A DNA stretch of 64,000 bases, from positions 19,329,717-19,393,716 of the forward strand of contig NC_088305.1 in the NCBI RefSeq assembly GCF_032854445.1, given 5' to 3'. The stretch comes from Liolophura sinensis (lineage: Eukaryota; Mollusca; Polyplacophora; Chitonida; Chitonidae). Made by a program: the position numbers and the translations under genes. Every line of letters starts with the position of its first letter. Within the stretch, counting starts at the first letter, position 1. Below are positions 47,677 to 58,370 of the stretch, one piece after another. The notes beneath the pieces are model-generated. The model was given only the letters and a program-made list of their open reading frames with translations. It did not search any database and was not told the DNA's origin.

Positions 47677-48331
47677 AACTTTCACCATATATACATGCAA
47701 CAAGAAACTTAACATGAGACTGTCGCAATCCGGTTCATGTATATATTTGTTTATTTACTTAATTATTACAGAAATTACACGAAAACACGGGAGAATATAC
47801 GGTGATACGGTGAATACAATCCAATAGGCCCAGTCCCGTGTCGTAGACGACCAACCGCCGGTATGGCCTGCGTTGGTGTGGTCTCTTTGTTACCGCTGTT
47901 TAAATACACCACAGAATGGAGTAAAAGGTGCGCGTCCACTTTTTGTTCGCTGTACCTTGAGAAAAAATCCTTTCTCAAGTGTCTTTTCTTTTCTTTCTTT
48001 TTTTTTTTTCGGGAAAACAGGACCTGAACGCAAGTCACATGTCTGTAATCGGCCAGCCTTCAATTTCCCGCCTTATTTTATTACAAGGGAATCCCGTTCT
48101 AATTATGACATACACAGGGCTTCCCCCAAAACGACATATGCCGAAATATTCCGAAAAATTCAGCTGATGAACGACGTATGCAAAAATCTGCGCTGGGCAT
48201 TGTCATACCTTTATCTCAGTTCAAGGACATATTTCTTAGCCACGGTAAATTTTGGCCTCCTTAGCGATGTAAGATAATGGGGGAAACTCTGTCACCGAGT
48301 AAACGGACTTGTGTCGCCGTGGTCTCGCGCG

Positions 48332-48339
48332 TGACGTCA
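48332..48339. promoter_or_regulatory. CRE palindrome upstream of the third gene
   Basis: The perfect palindrome TGACGTCA sits in a locally GC-rich patch (ctcgcgcgtgacgtcagacg), about 190 bp before the start codon at 48526. CRE sites in this position are typical binding sites for CREB/ATF factors in promoters without a TATA box. That this is the promoter is inferred. Confidence 0.45.
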
Positions 48340-48525
48340 GACGGGTGCGCGAGCAACTAAGTAAGTTGCGAAGTGGAAGTCCATAAATACACACGGACAA
48401 AACTCGCCCTTTTTCCCTTTTAATTTTTGTGCAACCCAAGAGGGCGACAAAGAACATCAAGATGGATTAGACGGGACAAAAACTTGGCGAAGTTTGGGTG
48501 AAATATTGGCGAAATTTTGGCCACT

Positions 48526-50653
48526 ATGTACAGCAGCCCGACTGGGGGACCGCCATCTTGGAACTCAATGGCTGCATCCCCGATGTCTTCACAAGTGAGA
48601 ACCCACGAAGGTAGAATTTGGAATCTCATACGTGGACAATCATATGATCTGGTATTCGTGTGGTGACTGTGCAGTTTTGATGTGTGATGGCTTGATTTTC
48701 TGTGTATATGATCATTAGGGATGTCATTTTACCTTTAGGCACAATGGTTTGTGGGGGGCCTTCGGCAAAAATTTGGGACGAAAGTATTTTATGCAAACGA
48801 CGTTGTTGTTGTTTTTTTTTTCCCCTGAAGTAAATCCCCAAATCGTTTGACCTGTCTGTGCCTAATTATCTAAGGAAATTATGCTGGAAGGCCTTCAGGA
48901 GGACCTAATTTAACCCAGTCAGTGTTATATCATTTGTTGTGCTAATAATGTGTAATCTGTCAGTGCGGACGAAGTGAAGTGCAGATATTTGAGGAAGTGC
49001 ATGTAACTGCAGTTTGCATGTGGCGTGGACATCTTGCTGCAACATCTGCAAATACTAGCCAAGGTCACTCCATGGCTGCCACTCAGCGGCTAGACTTCAT
49101 GTACTGAGTTGGCACAAATATTTCTTTATCTTTCAGAACAGGAATGGGTTGTTTACATCCTTGCCACTCCCCTGTTGATGAAGTCCTAGGAAATTCAGCT
49201 GTCTATGTCTGCTAGTTATTAAATTATGCATTTCAGTCAGCAGTTGAATATTTTTGATGGCCACATGAAATTTCCTTTATACAGTTACATGTACTTCACT
49301 GAACATTTTCTTCATAGTTTCAGAGTACACCATGTTGTAGGTGTTGACACTGTTGTTGTTGCACACATATTTGCCATATCCACAATATCGACTTTATATA
49401 TATAAATATATATGCATTTGCATACATGCATGCTGTGTATAAAGATCATTTCTTGTGGGATGGTCCGCTCAAGAACTACCATACATAGAGTAGTTGGATG
49501 TAGGTGTCCAGTACGTGGTAAATGCCAACGTGCACTTGTGGCACTGTTGAGCCTTCTGTTAACTGCACTTCTCTCCCATCTTGCAGATTGCTGGCTATCT
49601 TTCAATTGTATTTACTCATTCATTTCCACGTAAACCATGAGGAATTTAAAAAATTTATATATGTTTATAAAGTTCGTGGAAATAAAAAAATACAGAGGTA
49701 CGTTCTGGTACATTCTGCTCACAGTGATTATAAAGTACATGTGCTTCACTCGTTTGGTTACTAGTACCAAATATTATACATTTCACATATGGTATGTTTG
49801 ACTGAACTGATGAGAAAATAAATGGTACATGTATTTGACTTCATCTAAATATTACAAGACCCATGGGATTCAGCGAATAGTGGTAACAGATTGCACGTCA
49901 CTTGAATCCGCATTTGTCCATTAACACACAAGTACTTGCAGGTCTGTCAGAAGTCTGCAGATGGTTGTGAGTTTTTGTGCACTGCTTGGTTTCCTCCCAC
50001 TCGAATCAAATATATGATAGTGAATAAATAATAAGTTTACTCACCAGTTATGAACTAATATTGGAAGATAAGTCAACTTGTTAGGCTGATGATCAATTAC
50101 AGTGCTAATTTTCAAAAATAGTGTTCCATTTTTCTGTTGGCATGGAATAAAATACCTACTATTGTGTGAGTTAAGGGAAGTGAGCAGTAGAGAAGTAGTT
50201 AAGGAGATCATTAGGTCACACAAGATGCAGGTTCAAACCTGGCCAGGTACAGGGAATTTGTGGATTTCCCAGCCTATATTGACATTTGGGCCTTGATAAT
50301 GAAACGCAGCCAACAATCACTTGTCGTCCACCAGTATGGAGTAGATATCTGTACATGTACCTCTCTGGTGAGAAAATTTGTTTTCCGACCAATAAATTTG
50401 ACCGTCTTCATATAAGTGAAAAATTAAACAACAATCAAATAAATTAAATAATAAGAATTCCTGTAATAATTTCACTTGTTCGACCGTTAAGCGGGCAATA
50501 CAGCTTATATTTATACACTTGTGATGATTGAGAGTCGTGTCCTGTATTTGTCAGTTTCAACTGTGACGGCCTCAGACAGATTGAACTCTAGTCAGAATTC
50601 CTCCTCGTCAAAACGCCCTGGAGTCGACAGCTCTGATGGACACTCTCACAAAG
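48526..50653 (+). CDS. Putative 5' exons of an unidentified gene
   Basis: Exon 1 starts at ATG 48526 (A at -3) and encodes MYSSPTGGPPSWNSMAASP then MSSQ before a donor at 48594 (phase 0), or five more residues to a donor at 48610 (phase 1). A second exon-like block at 50555-50653 has an AG acceptor, a GTAAGG donor and 33 codons. These read STVTASDRLNSSQNSSSSK then RPGVDSSDGHSHK, in phase 1 at both ends. It joins in frame only to the 48610 donor. The Ser/Pro-rich, low-complexity N terminus suggests a nuclear regulator. The KRPGVDSSDG stretch faintly recalls the region before the bHLH domain of ARNT proteins, but no bHLH exon was found in the window, so this is a guess. Later exons would lie outside. 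Confidence 0.4.
48842..50149. other. Probable intron of the third gene
   Basis: It holds a short TA microsatellite near 49396-49412 and a degenerate group I fragment near 49932-50010 (aggtctgtcagaagtctgca, tggtttcctcccactcg). Nothing else is recognised. Confidence 0.4.
50150..50450 (+). repeat. SINE group IV, nearly complete but diverged
   Basis: The head contains gatgcaggttcaaacctggc, then caggtacagggaatttgtgg. The body has cttgtcgtccaccagtatgg and agatatctgtacatgtacct, and the end cttcatataagtgaaaaatt with acaatcaaataaatt. This copy links the group IV tRNA-like head to its body and shows that the 3' end resembles group I. Confidence 0.55.
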
Positions 50654-50834
50654 GTAAGGCATCTTTGTTTTTAGTCCTGGGAACAAGGCTCTTAAAGATA
50701 AAGATGATACTGTTAAGATATACATCTAATGTGCTTACTTGGCTGCACACGTATATGTTAACACTTACATGTGTAAATCTCCATGCATGCTTGATACTGA
50801 TTCCAATGAAGTCATGTTGGGCATGGTACATTTC

Positions 50835-50940
50835 TAACTCTTCAGAAAGATTTCCTCTGGTTGGGTCATACCCACATACTTCAGTGGTGGCAGAGCTTTG
50901 GCAGCATGTACTCACAAGAAGACACAGTATGTGTAAACAA
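50835..50940 (+). repeat. SINE group III, 3' fragment
   Basis: The words cttcagtggtggcagagctt, tggcagcatgtactcac and aagaagacacagtatgtg match the end of the 23.4-23.7 kb copy. Confidence 0.5.
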
Positions 50941-51164
50941 ACCTACATGTAGTGACTTCCTGTCATAATATGACTGAAAAATTGTTTTCAGTTAAGTGTG
51001 ACTTAAGCACTTCATCATGCTTACATCATGAAAGATTTCATTGTTTCTGTCCTCGCTTTGTGTATCAGTCATTCTACACTAAAGCGGGAGGTATTATTTT
51101 TTCGCCAGAAATCGTACTTAATCATTGTATTTGATACAGCAGCGGTGGAAAGGTACACTACATG

Positions 51165-51525
51165 TCAGTCTGATAGACCTGCCTCCATAGCACTCTTGGT
51201 AGACCCCATCCGGTTCGGGAGGCAGTAGATCCAGGGTCAATCCTAGGTCGGCTCACACCTATGACCTTAAAAGAGGAAGTTGTAACTCCTTTGCTTGGCG
51301 TTCAGCATTAAGGGGATAATGCAGTGACAATCAGTATAATGGCTCAGGTGGGGTGGTTTACTTGCCTTCGGTGAGTCGTCTCAGTGAAGCAGCATTAGAT
51401 AAAAGAGTGGTGGAAGTCCGTCCTGCAACAAGGAGGCACATTACATGCAATCTAAGGATTCCTTTGTCGTCATATGACTGAAAAATTGTTAAGTACGACG
51501 TTAAACCTCAAGCATTCAGTCACTC
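51165..51525 (+). repeat. SINE group II
   Basis: It contains ggttcgggaggcagtagatc, cagggtcaatcctaggtcgg, ctttgcttggcgttcagcat, cagtataatggctcaggtgg and ttgttaagtacgacgttaaa, then a tail of cattcagtcactcg. The order is the same as at 45.7 and 56.5 kb. Confidence 0.85.
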
Positions 51526-53072
51526 GCTGTTACTGTTGTATATTGATGCGTGTGTTACGACACTTACACACAAGGATCTGTTCTGAGGACTCGCACCTCC
51601 TCGGTAAGGGGAATCTTCACTATATTTTGAACGAGTCTCCTTGATGCATTGTTGTGTAGGGAAGATTAAAGTTCCACCTGGAATTCGGGCATTGCTGGCA
51701 GTGGATCACGTTGTTTGTAATGCACGTGGACTGCTTCGGTGTCTTTATGGTTAGAGCGCGCTGGGGTATTTTAGAAAGTATTTTATATTCTGAGTTCAGA
51801 TTTTACATACAGGTTGGGCACGAGAGGAATGATCCATCATTGATGTGCTCTGTGCGTATTGATTACCGTAAGCTAGTAAATTCACAGCTTAGCGTATTGT
51901 GTAGTTTTAGAATCAGTATTAAGGTAAATGTTAGGGTGATAGGTCAAAAAGCACTGCCTGTATTCAGCTCAGTTTATACATACACGTAAAGCACAATAAT
52001 ATAAGGGAGGGGTTTCATCACTGATTCTCTATGCAGATATTAATTACCGCAAATTACAGAATTCATGACTTATTCTCTTGTGGATTAAAATCACTGTTAA
52101 AGGTGGTATCTCAAAAAATGCTGCATATATTTACATGTAACTCAGGTTTTGCTTATATGTAAGGCACAACAACACGTAGGGGATGTTCCAGGCCCAATAA
52201 ATTACGAAATTCATCACTTTTACTTCTCTTTCTTGGAAGGCGGGGGGCGTATTATAATCTGTGTAATTGTGTCAGATCTTTATGCATTGTCCGAAGTTTT
52301 GCATGGATGTGTCTTCTATAGGAGAGCTCTTCATAGCCTTACCACCAAATCTATGTTTCTGAAATTGTCAGTTTGAAACCAAGATAATATAAGTATTTTA
52401 TTGTCAGATGTCAGCAAGAGTTCTATTTATTACAAATGTAAATCTCTAAATATATAGAATAGAGCCTAAGACTTCAGTCTCAATGAGCTAAAGTACAGCT
52501 CGAAAGGTGATTCAGCCAGTGTGCAATGACCAGTCATGTACATTTATGAGGATAACAGAGGAGCTTGCACAGGTTATGGTGAGTGAACTCAGTTTTGTTC
52601 AAGACGAGTGTTTGTGTTTATTGACGGCAATCAGCTATGACATCTGGCCAGAACTGCTTAAACACTCCTCTTTGCAGGACAGTTCTTGCGGGTATTGAGA
52701 AATTGTGAGTTAAATACGTCAAGCAAACCTTGCAAAGATGAACATATATCACTTGATGTGCAGATGAGTCTTATGAAGGAATACATTTCATTTCCTTATA
52801 TTCATCACATAGTTACCCTTTGCTGATCACCACTCAGAGGACTTGGTTGCCTTTTCTGACAGAAGAGTGACATGTACATGTATTGGAGGGAGGCTATAGA
52901 ACTTGGAGTTGGATGAATGGACCACAAGATTTTATGTTTAAGGTTATCAAGCATTTACCAGGCGTTTTGTTTTTGGTTTGGTTTTGAACAGTGTCTGATT
53001 GTCATACCCCATCCTAAAGGGCAGGGCAGTGAATTGTACACTTTAATTCACATTTGTCTCAGTCTCAAAACG
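51526..53072. other. Probable intron or intergenic, nothing recognised
   Basis: The stretches near 51820-51990 and 52000-52170 share weak similarity (gattaccg, gcatattt, tacatgtaactcag-type words), perhaps an old duplication. No exon with a family motif was seen. Confidence 0.35.
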
Positions 53073-53269
53073 TCACTGCAGTTGCTGTGAGTTCAAGCCC
53101 AGCTCATTCTGGCTTCCTCTTGGGCCGTAAGTGGGAAGGCCTATCAGAAACCTGTGGATGGTCGTGGGTTTCCCCCGGGCTCTGCCCGGTTTCCTCCCAC
53201 CATAATGCTGGCCGCCATCATATAAGTGAAATATTCTTGAGTACGGCGTAAAACACCAATCAGATAAAT
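53073..53269 (+). repeat. SINE group I lacking the head
   Basis: It runs from gctgtgagttcaagcccagc through gtggatggtcgtgggtttcc and accataatgctggccgccat to gtacggcgtaaaacaccaat with cagataaat. Confidence 0.88.
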
Positions 53270-53494
53270 CCAAAATAATCAAAACGTCACAAAACAGTAA
53301 CCACCCTGTGTGAATGTAGAAATGCTATTTTCCTCAAGTTGTCATGACCATGTGTAAAAGCCTTTTCCGATACCTATTCAATATGTGGCTGATTACAGAA
53401 CTTGTACTCTTTCACAACTTTAACTGCATCCATTTATCACCCGTGACAACCACAGCTTTTATGCATTACTGTGTACAAGACTGCTTTAACTGGA

Positions 53495-53760
53495 AGTTGG
53501 GAGACCCAAGGATTAAACCAGGGTCAGGTCAAAAACTTAAAAAGAAAAAGGTACTTTCTGCTGCCTCAATTTGGGCTCAGCAATGAGAGGTTGGAGCAAG
53601 GAAAAAGAACTGGTTGGCCCGGTGTCAGTATAATTTGACTGGGTGGGGTGTCATGTGTGGTGTCTTTGGCATGATACTTCAGCTGCACTATGCGGCATGG
53701 ACTTGCCGTGTAGCAAGAAAACTGAGTGAGCAATTGTTAAGTATGACGTACCCCAAGTAC
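53495..53760 (+). repeat. SINE group III
   Basis: It reads gggagacccaaggattaaac, ggtcaggtcaaaaacttaaa, gctcagcaatgagaggttgg and ggtgtcagtataatttgact, then ggcatgatacttcagctgca and gttaagtatgacg. The central cagtataat block is shared with group II. Confidence 0.6.
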
Positions 53761-55639
53761 ATACATGTTCATTTGTTGCAGACAAGTTTGCTTTAAAGTT
53801 CCATTCTTCCCTATACCTATCTGTAGGTGTGGCCCTGACTGTGCACAGTTAACACTGTGCCCCTGACTGTGGACAGTTAACACTGTGCCCAGGGTGATTC
53901 CATCCTGCGCAGAACTGCTTTCTTTTTAGGCCTTGAGGAAACAGCTCCTCGTAACGGGACTCCTTTATCTTGCTCTCTCTGTCCGTAGGGTAGTGAACAA
54001 ATCCACTGCATGCATGTAATGTACAGCAGACAGAAGTTGTTTGCAGTTTGAGATGGAATTGTTGCAGATGTAGGCAAGTGTGAAACAATGAATGAATCCA
54101 AGATACCTGCATTGTCTACTGTCTTTCAAAAGCACTTCTGCAGCATCTGTTTTTAACAGTTACGGGAGTGATTTCAGATACCTTTTTGCCACGAACTCTG
54201 TCTATCTTGCAGTGTTCAATTTTTCTGACAAAACTCACTTTCAGTAGCTCCAAGCTTTCTGTAAGCACACAAATAAACCTTCTGTCAGAAAGGATAGAAA
54301 TTGCAGCTTTTAAATGCTATTACATTTTAAAATTCATACAGAGAATCTTTGCCTACACTTTGCATGCCTTGCTTTCCCAAGGCAGACAGATGTGGAGTTT
54401 ATTTTATTGGTATTTGTTACCAGTCCTAACATGTCTGTTCAGACTGTAATCCAGGTGCTGTGCTGGAACTCATGATAAGGTTTGTGAGCTATTGAACAGT
54501 TGTGCCAATTTTTAAAACTTTCGCTTTAAAAATAAAGGTTTATGATGGAGATGACTTCAGATCACTCTGAGATGATAAATTGTCACAAAACACATGCTGA
54601 CATAAAACCGTCAGTGCTGTTCGATTTTTAAGAAAGCACACGTTCTGTCAGCCTAAGCTTACGGCCATTTATTGTCAGTTATGGTAGTTTTTGATCTTAA
54701 TAAACTACTATGTACAAACATGAAGTTTTCTGCTATTATAGCAGAAATTATAGCTATTATAGCCTATATCAAGACTGAGATGAAAAGGTGGTCAGGATGT
54801 TTGTCACAAGTTGTCTCCCCTGTATTGTGTGTACATAGTGCCTTCCTGCCTCTGTAAACAAAAGAAGCATGTACACATATAGGTTTACATACTGTTTATT
54901 TTGAAAGATGTTTAGAGCGTCAGATTTGTATGCATGTTGATTAGAAAAGGTTTACCTATAATTTAAGCCTGAAATGAGTTGATCATGCAAAAATAAAATG
55001 ACAAAGATACATGTGAAATTGCATTGTACGGTACAACCGAATATCCTACGCCCATCCTGGCAGGACCATACGAGGGCTCTACGCATCATAGTGCCATGGT
55101 ACGCGCACCTTGATTGGATTCTACGCCCATGATGTACGGATAATGGAATATCAGCAACCGTGGTCGCTGCTGCATTGTGGGTCGACTATGGTTGGAGGAT
55201 ATTCATCTAGGATCCGGGTGTACTGTATATATAATGGGGAGTCGTAAAACTCCTTCTAGCCTATATCGATACAGTCCAAAGATGTGTGAAGTGGACATAC
55301 AGTGTATGTTAATGAATTTGTACCATGTCAGTCTACAGATTAACGGCCTAATCTGCTAATCTTGGTCAGTATTGATTAGGTTCAGTCCATTCATGTTGAC
55401 TGACACATCAGATACATTAAGGCAGGTGTTCATCAGCAGGAGAGACGGATGAAAACCAAAGCCACCCTGTTCTACATGTAGGCTTGAAAGTTGAGAGTAG
55501 TAATCTGTATGAGTATAGAGATGTGCTGAGGATTTAAGTGTTTGAAGTTCCATTTCTGTGATGGCGACTGGCCCCAACTTTGAAGACTTTTGAATGGGGC
55601 TATTGTAGTAGAAAATTGAATGACAGATCCTCTGGTATG
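53761..55639. other. Nothing recognised
   Basis: A 21-bp word (cctgactgtg...cagttaacac) is repeated at 53832-53880. A GC-richer patch near 55030-55260 (cctacgcccatcctggcagg) could be a promoter or repeat. No exon was supported. Confidence 0.35.
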
Positions 55640-55990
55640 AAAAGTTGGATTGTGTGTTAGTATAGCAGTGAATAACATTACTCAGATTTTAAAGGTTGGA
55701 TTTTGCATTTGTATGATAGTGGTGAACAACTGAACTCAGATATTGAAGGTTGGATTTTGCATTTAAATGATAGTGTTAAACAACTTTCCTCAGATTTTGC
55801 ATTTGCATGATAACGGTAACAATCCCCCTTGGATTTGAATGCTAGGGTTTCGCATTTGTATAATGCTAGTGAACAGCTTCCATCGAATTTGGACGCTGGG
55901 ATTTTGCATTTGTACAATACTAGTGAATAACGTCCATCAAATTTGGACGCTAGGATTTTGCATTTGTGTGATGCTAGTGAACAACTATAG
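55640..55990. repeat. 54-bp minisatellite, about 6 diverged copies
   Basis: The unit contains gattttgcatttgtataatg, ctagtgaacagcttccatcg and aatttggacgctgg (54 bp, 18 codons). One minus-strand frame stays open for 161 codons to 56163 with CKILASKFDG-type units. Lengths vary more in the left copies. Confidence 0.8.
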
Positions 55991-56159
55991 TTATAAAATC
56001 TGTTGTTGCTAAAACTGAATCTATTATGTAAAACCATATTTGCTTGTTGTTTTAAATAACATTTAGAAGAGCTGCCCACATCCTCTATTGATTGCCCCAG
56101 CTTTTTTGGGTTGATCTTGTTGATCTTATGTGGATATTCCGTCTCTAACGTTTTGAAAG

Positions 56160-56300
56160 CCACTTGTTGTCCAGCAGTATTAAGTGTGTATATCTGTACG
56201 TTACGTCTGAAAGTTCGTTGTTAGCTTGCCAAAGGCAGGGATGAGAATTTCCAGTGAATTTGCGGGTTTCCAACTTTTTGTAGCGAAAAATATGACACTT
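56160..56300 (+). repeat. SINE group IV body fragment
   Basis: The words ccacttgttgtccagcagta, tgtatatctgtacgttacgt, ctgaaagttcg and agcttgccaaaggcagg match 58180-58260. Confidence 0.5.
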
Positions 56301-56484
56301 GAGATTTGTTTAAACTTGTAATTAAAATGTGGAGAGTGGGGAAGTAGGTATCGTTCAGATCCGTCAGATCTTACTTTTTGCGTGTGTGCAAAACAGCCTG
56401 AGCAGACCTTAGAGGACAAAGGGCTGGATCCAATAAGCTTGCTTTACTACCTCCTTACGAGCAAGACTTCTTTACCTCGCGACC

Positions 56485-56845
56485 GGCCCGGATAGCACGG
56501 TTGGTAGAGCGTCCGCTTCGGGACTGGTAGATCCAGGATCAATCCTTGATCGAGTCACACCTAAGACTTTAAAAGAGGAAGTTGTAACTTCCTCGCTTGG
56601 CGTTCAGCATGAAGGGGATAGTGCAACGACTGGTTGACCCGTATCAGTATAATGGCTCGGGCGGGGCGGCTTACTTGCCTTCGGTAAGTCGTCTCAGTGA
56701 AGCAGCACTGAATAAAAGAGCGGTGGAAATCCGTCCTGCAACAAGGAGGCACATTACACGTACATGCACCCTAATGATTCCTTCGTCGCCATATGACTGA
56801 AAAATGGTTGAGTACGATGTTAAACCCCAAGCACTCACTCACTCT
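56485..56845 (+). repeat. SINE group II, best-preserved copy
   Basis: The head cggatagcacggttggtaga, then gcgtccgcttcgggactggt, carries an A-box-like and a B-box-like element. The body continues aaaagaggaagttgtaactt, cttggcgttcagcatgaagg and cagtataatggctcgggcgg, ending gtacgatgttaaaccccaag with actcactcactc. Confidence 0.88.
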
Positions 56846-57774
56846 TTACCTCGCACGCATACCTGCGTGCCTTGAAATGATGGGTGTTGGAAATAGGGTG
56901 CGTACTGAACGTTTTGCGACAGGGACAGCATACCTGCACATCAGAATGGCAAATTTTCTTGACAAGAAAGATGAAAACCATGCTCGTTCAAGAGATAAAG
57001 AGGCCTGGATTAAGAATAGTTTCAAGTGGGCTTGGCTGGAAAAGACTGTATTGCTCACTCTTGGTGCATAGGCTGTTACGGTTTCGCTGCAGTCGGACAT
57101 TAGAAAAGTTGACGTGGCTGGAAAAGTCTGTCTCTGGTGTGATCTGATCAATTACGGGAGCAGAGGAGCAAGGACTTTTATAGAACACAAGCACCCACGA
57201 AATCACCTAGATTAGTAGACCAAATGCTAGTTGTTATGTTGGCTATGCCTTTTGGTTTATCTTTTGTTTGTTTTAATCTTACTGCCAAACATTGCCGAAA
57301 CTAAATGTGTTACAACAGCAACATTGCCAAAGTAAGTTAAACCAAAATATGTGTAAATGATATGTTAATGGTATAATTGTAAATGTATAATGCATTGAAC
57401 TTTTCTTAGATAAAATTTTTGCAATCTGTTTTTCAGAGCGAAATTTCAAAAGCTTTCTTCCCACAATGTATCAAACTGAACAAGAAAGCATACCCTCTGA
57501 AATGCTGTCTCAGTGCATCTTGCCCCTCTCGCACTCACCCCCTCTCTCAATCACCCCTTTCTCGCACTCACCCCTTTCTCGCACTCACCCCCTCACTCAC
57601 ATTGCTCATTCACACATTCACAGTGCTCATTCCATTTTGAATATAAAATATTTTCAGAGTTTTTTTCCAATTACCATTTTCATCCCTGCAAAGGTTGGTA
57701 GTTTTCCTCTAGATTACATTGCATGCTGTAGAACTGCTCTATTGCAGTGAGCAGTTTACACATGTTTCCTTAAT
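56846..57774. other. Unique sequence; short CT-rich repeat
   Basis: A cactcaccccttctcg-type direct repeat lies at about 57530-57605. Overlapping short frames on both strands around 56850-57150 show no family motif. Confidence 0.4.
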
Positions 57775-57890
57775 GGAGCAGGCAGTGGTCCAGTGGGTTA
57801 ACAGTGCTTGCCTTTCAATTGCTAGGCCACAAGGTGCAGACTCAAAACCATCGTTGGACAGGGAATTAGTAGATTGCCCGATCTCCCTGC
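57775..57890 (+). repeat. SINE group IV head (tRNA-like)
   Basis: It reads gcagtggtccagtgggttaa, cagtgcttgcctttcaattg, ctaggccacaaggtgcagac and tcgttggacagggaattagt, paralleling 10070-10185. Confidence 0.55.
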
Positions 57891-57924
57891 TTGTGAAATT
57901 ACTTTAAATCTTTAACAGTTTTGA

Positions 57925-58105
57925 CCTCCAAAGCAGTTTTTTTCAGTGGAATTTATGCATACAATTATTCTCAAAATCCTGCTAAAATGAATTGTTTGTG
58001 TCACTAAACATGCAAGCTTCATAAAAGTGTATACATTAGTTCTCTATACCCCATAGTTCGCTCAGAACGTTTCAAAATATTGGTTGCAGAGGTAGTTTAA
58101 ATGTT
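57925..58105 (+). repeat. Dispersed repeat family VII
   Basis: It contains ggaatttatgcatacaatta, catgcaagcttcataaaagt, accccatagttcgctcagaa and atattggttgcagagg, the reverse complement of the 29085-29255 copy. Confidence 0.6.
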
Positions 58106-58179
58106 GAAGAATTAGTTTATGAATTGAGTTTACGATATTTATGTGGCCATTTAAGCTGTGTAATGTTGACTTAAGGCCA

Positions 58180-58370
58180 CTTGTCTTCCAGCAGTATAAT
58201 GTGCGTATATCTGTATGCTACATCTGAAAGTTAACTTGCCAAAGGTTGGTAGTTTTCCCCCCCCCCTCCCCCTTCCCAGCACTCTGGTTTCCTCTACCCA
58301 AAATTTTATATGAGACGTAGTGGTATATAAGTGTTGATTCTTTAGTATGGGCTTAAATAACTGTAAAAAA
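58180..58370 (+). repeat. SINE group IV body
   Basis: It contains cttgtcttccagcagtataa, tgtatgctacatctgaaagt, taacttgccaaaggttggta, a C run (58256-58272) and cactctggtttcctctaccc, then gtggtatataagtgttgatt. Confidence 0.55.

Noticed and set aside
47873-48277. 134-codon plus-strand frame upstream of the third gene
   Set aside because: No recognisable motif, Phe-rich from a T run, and it overlaps the likely promoter.
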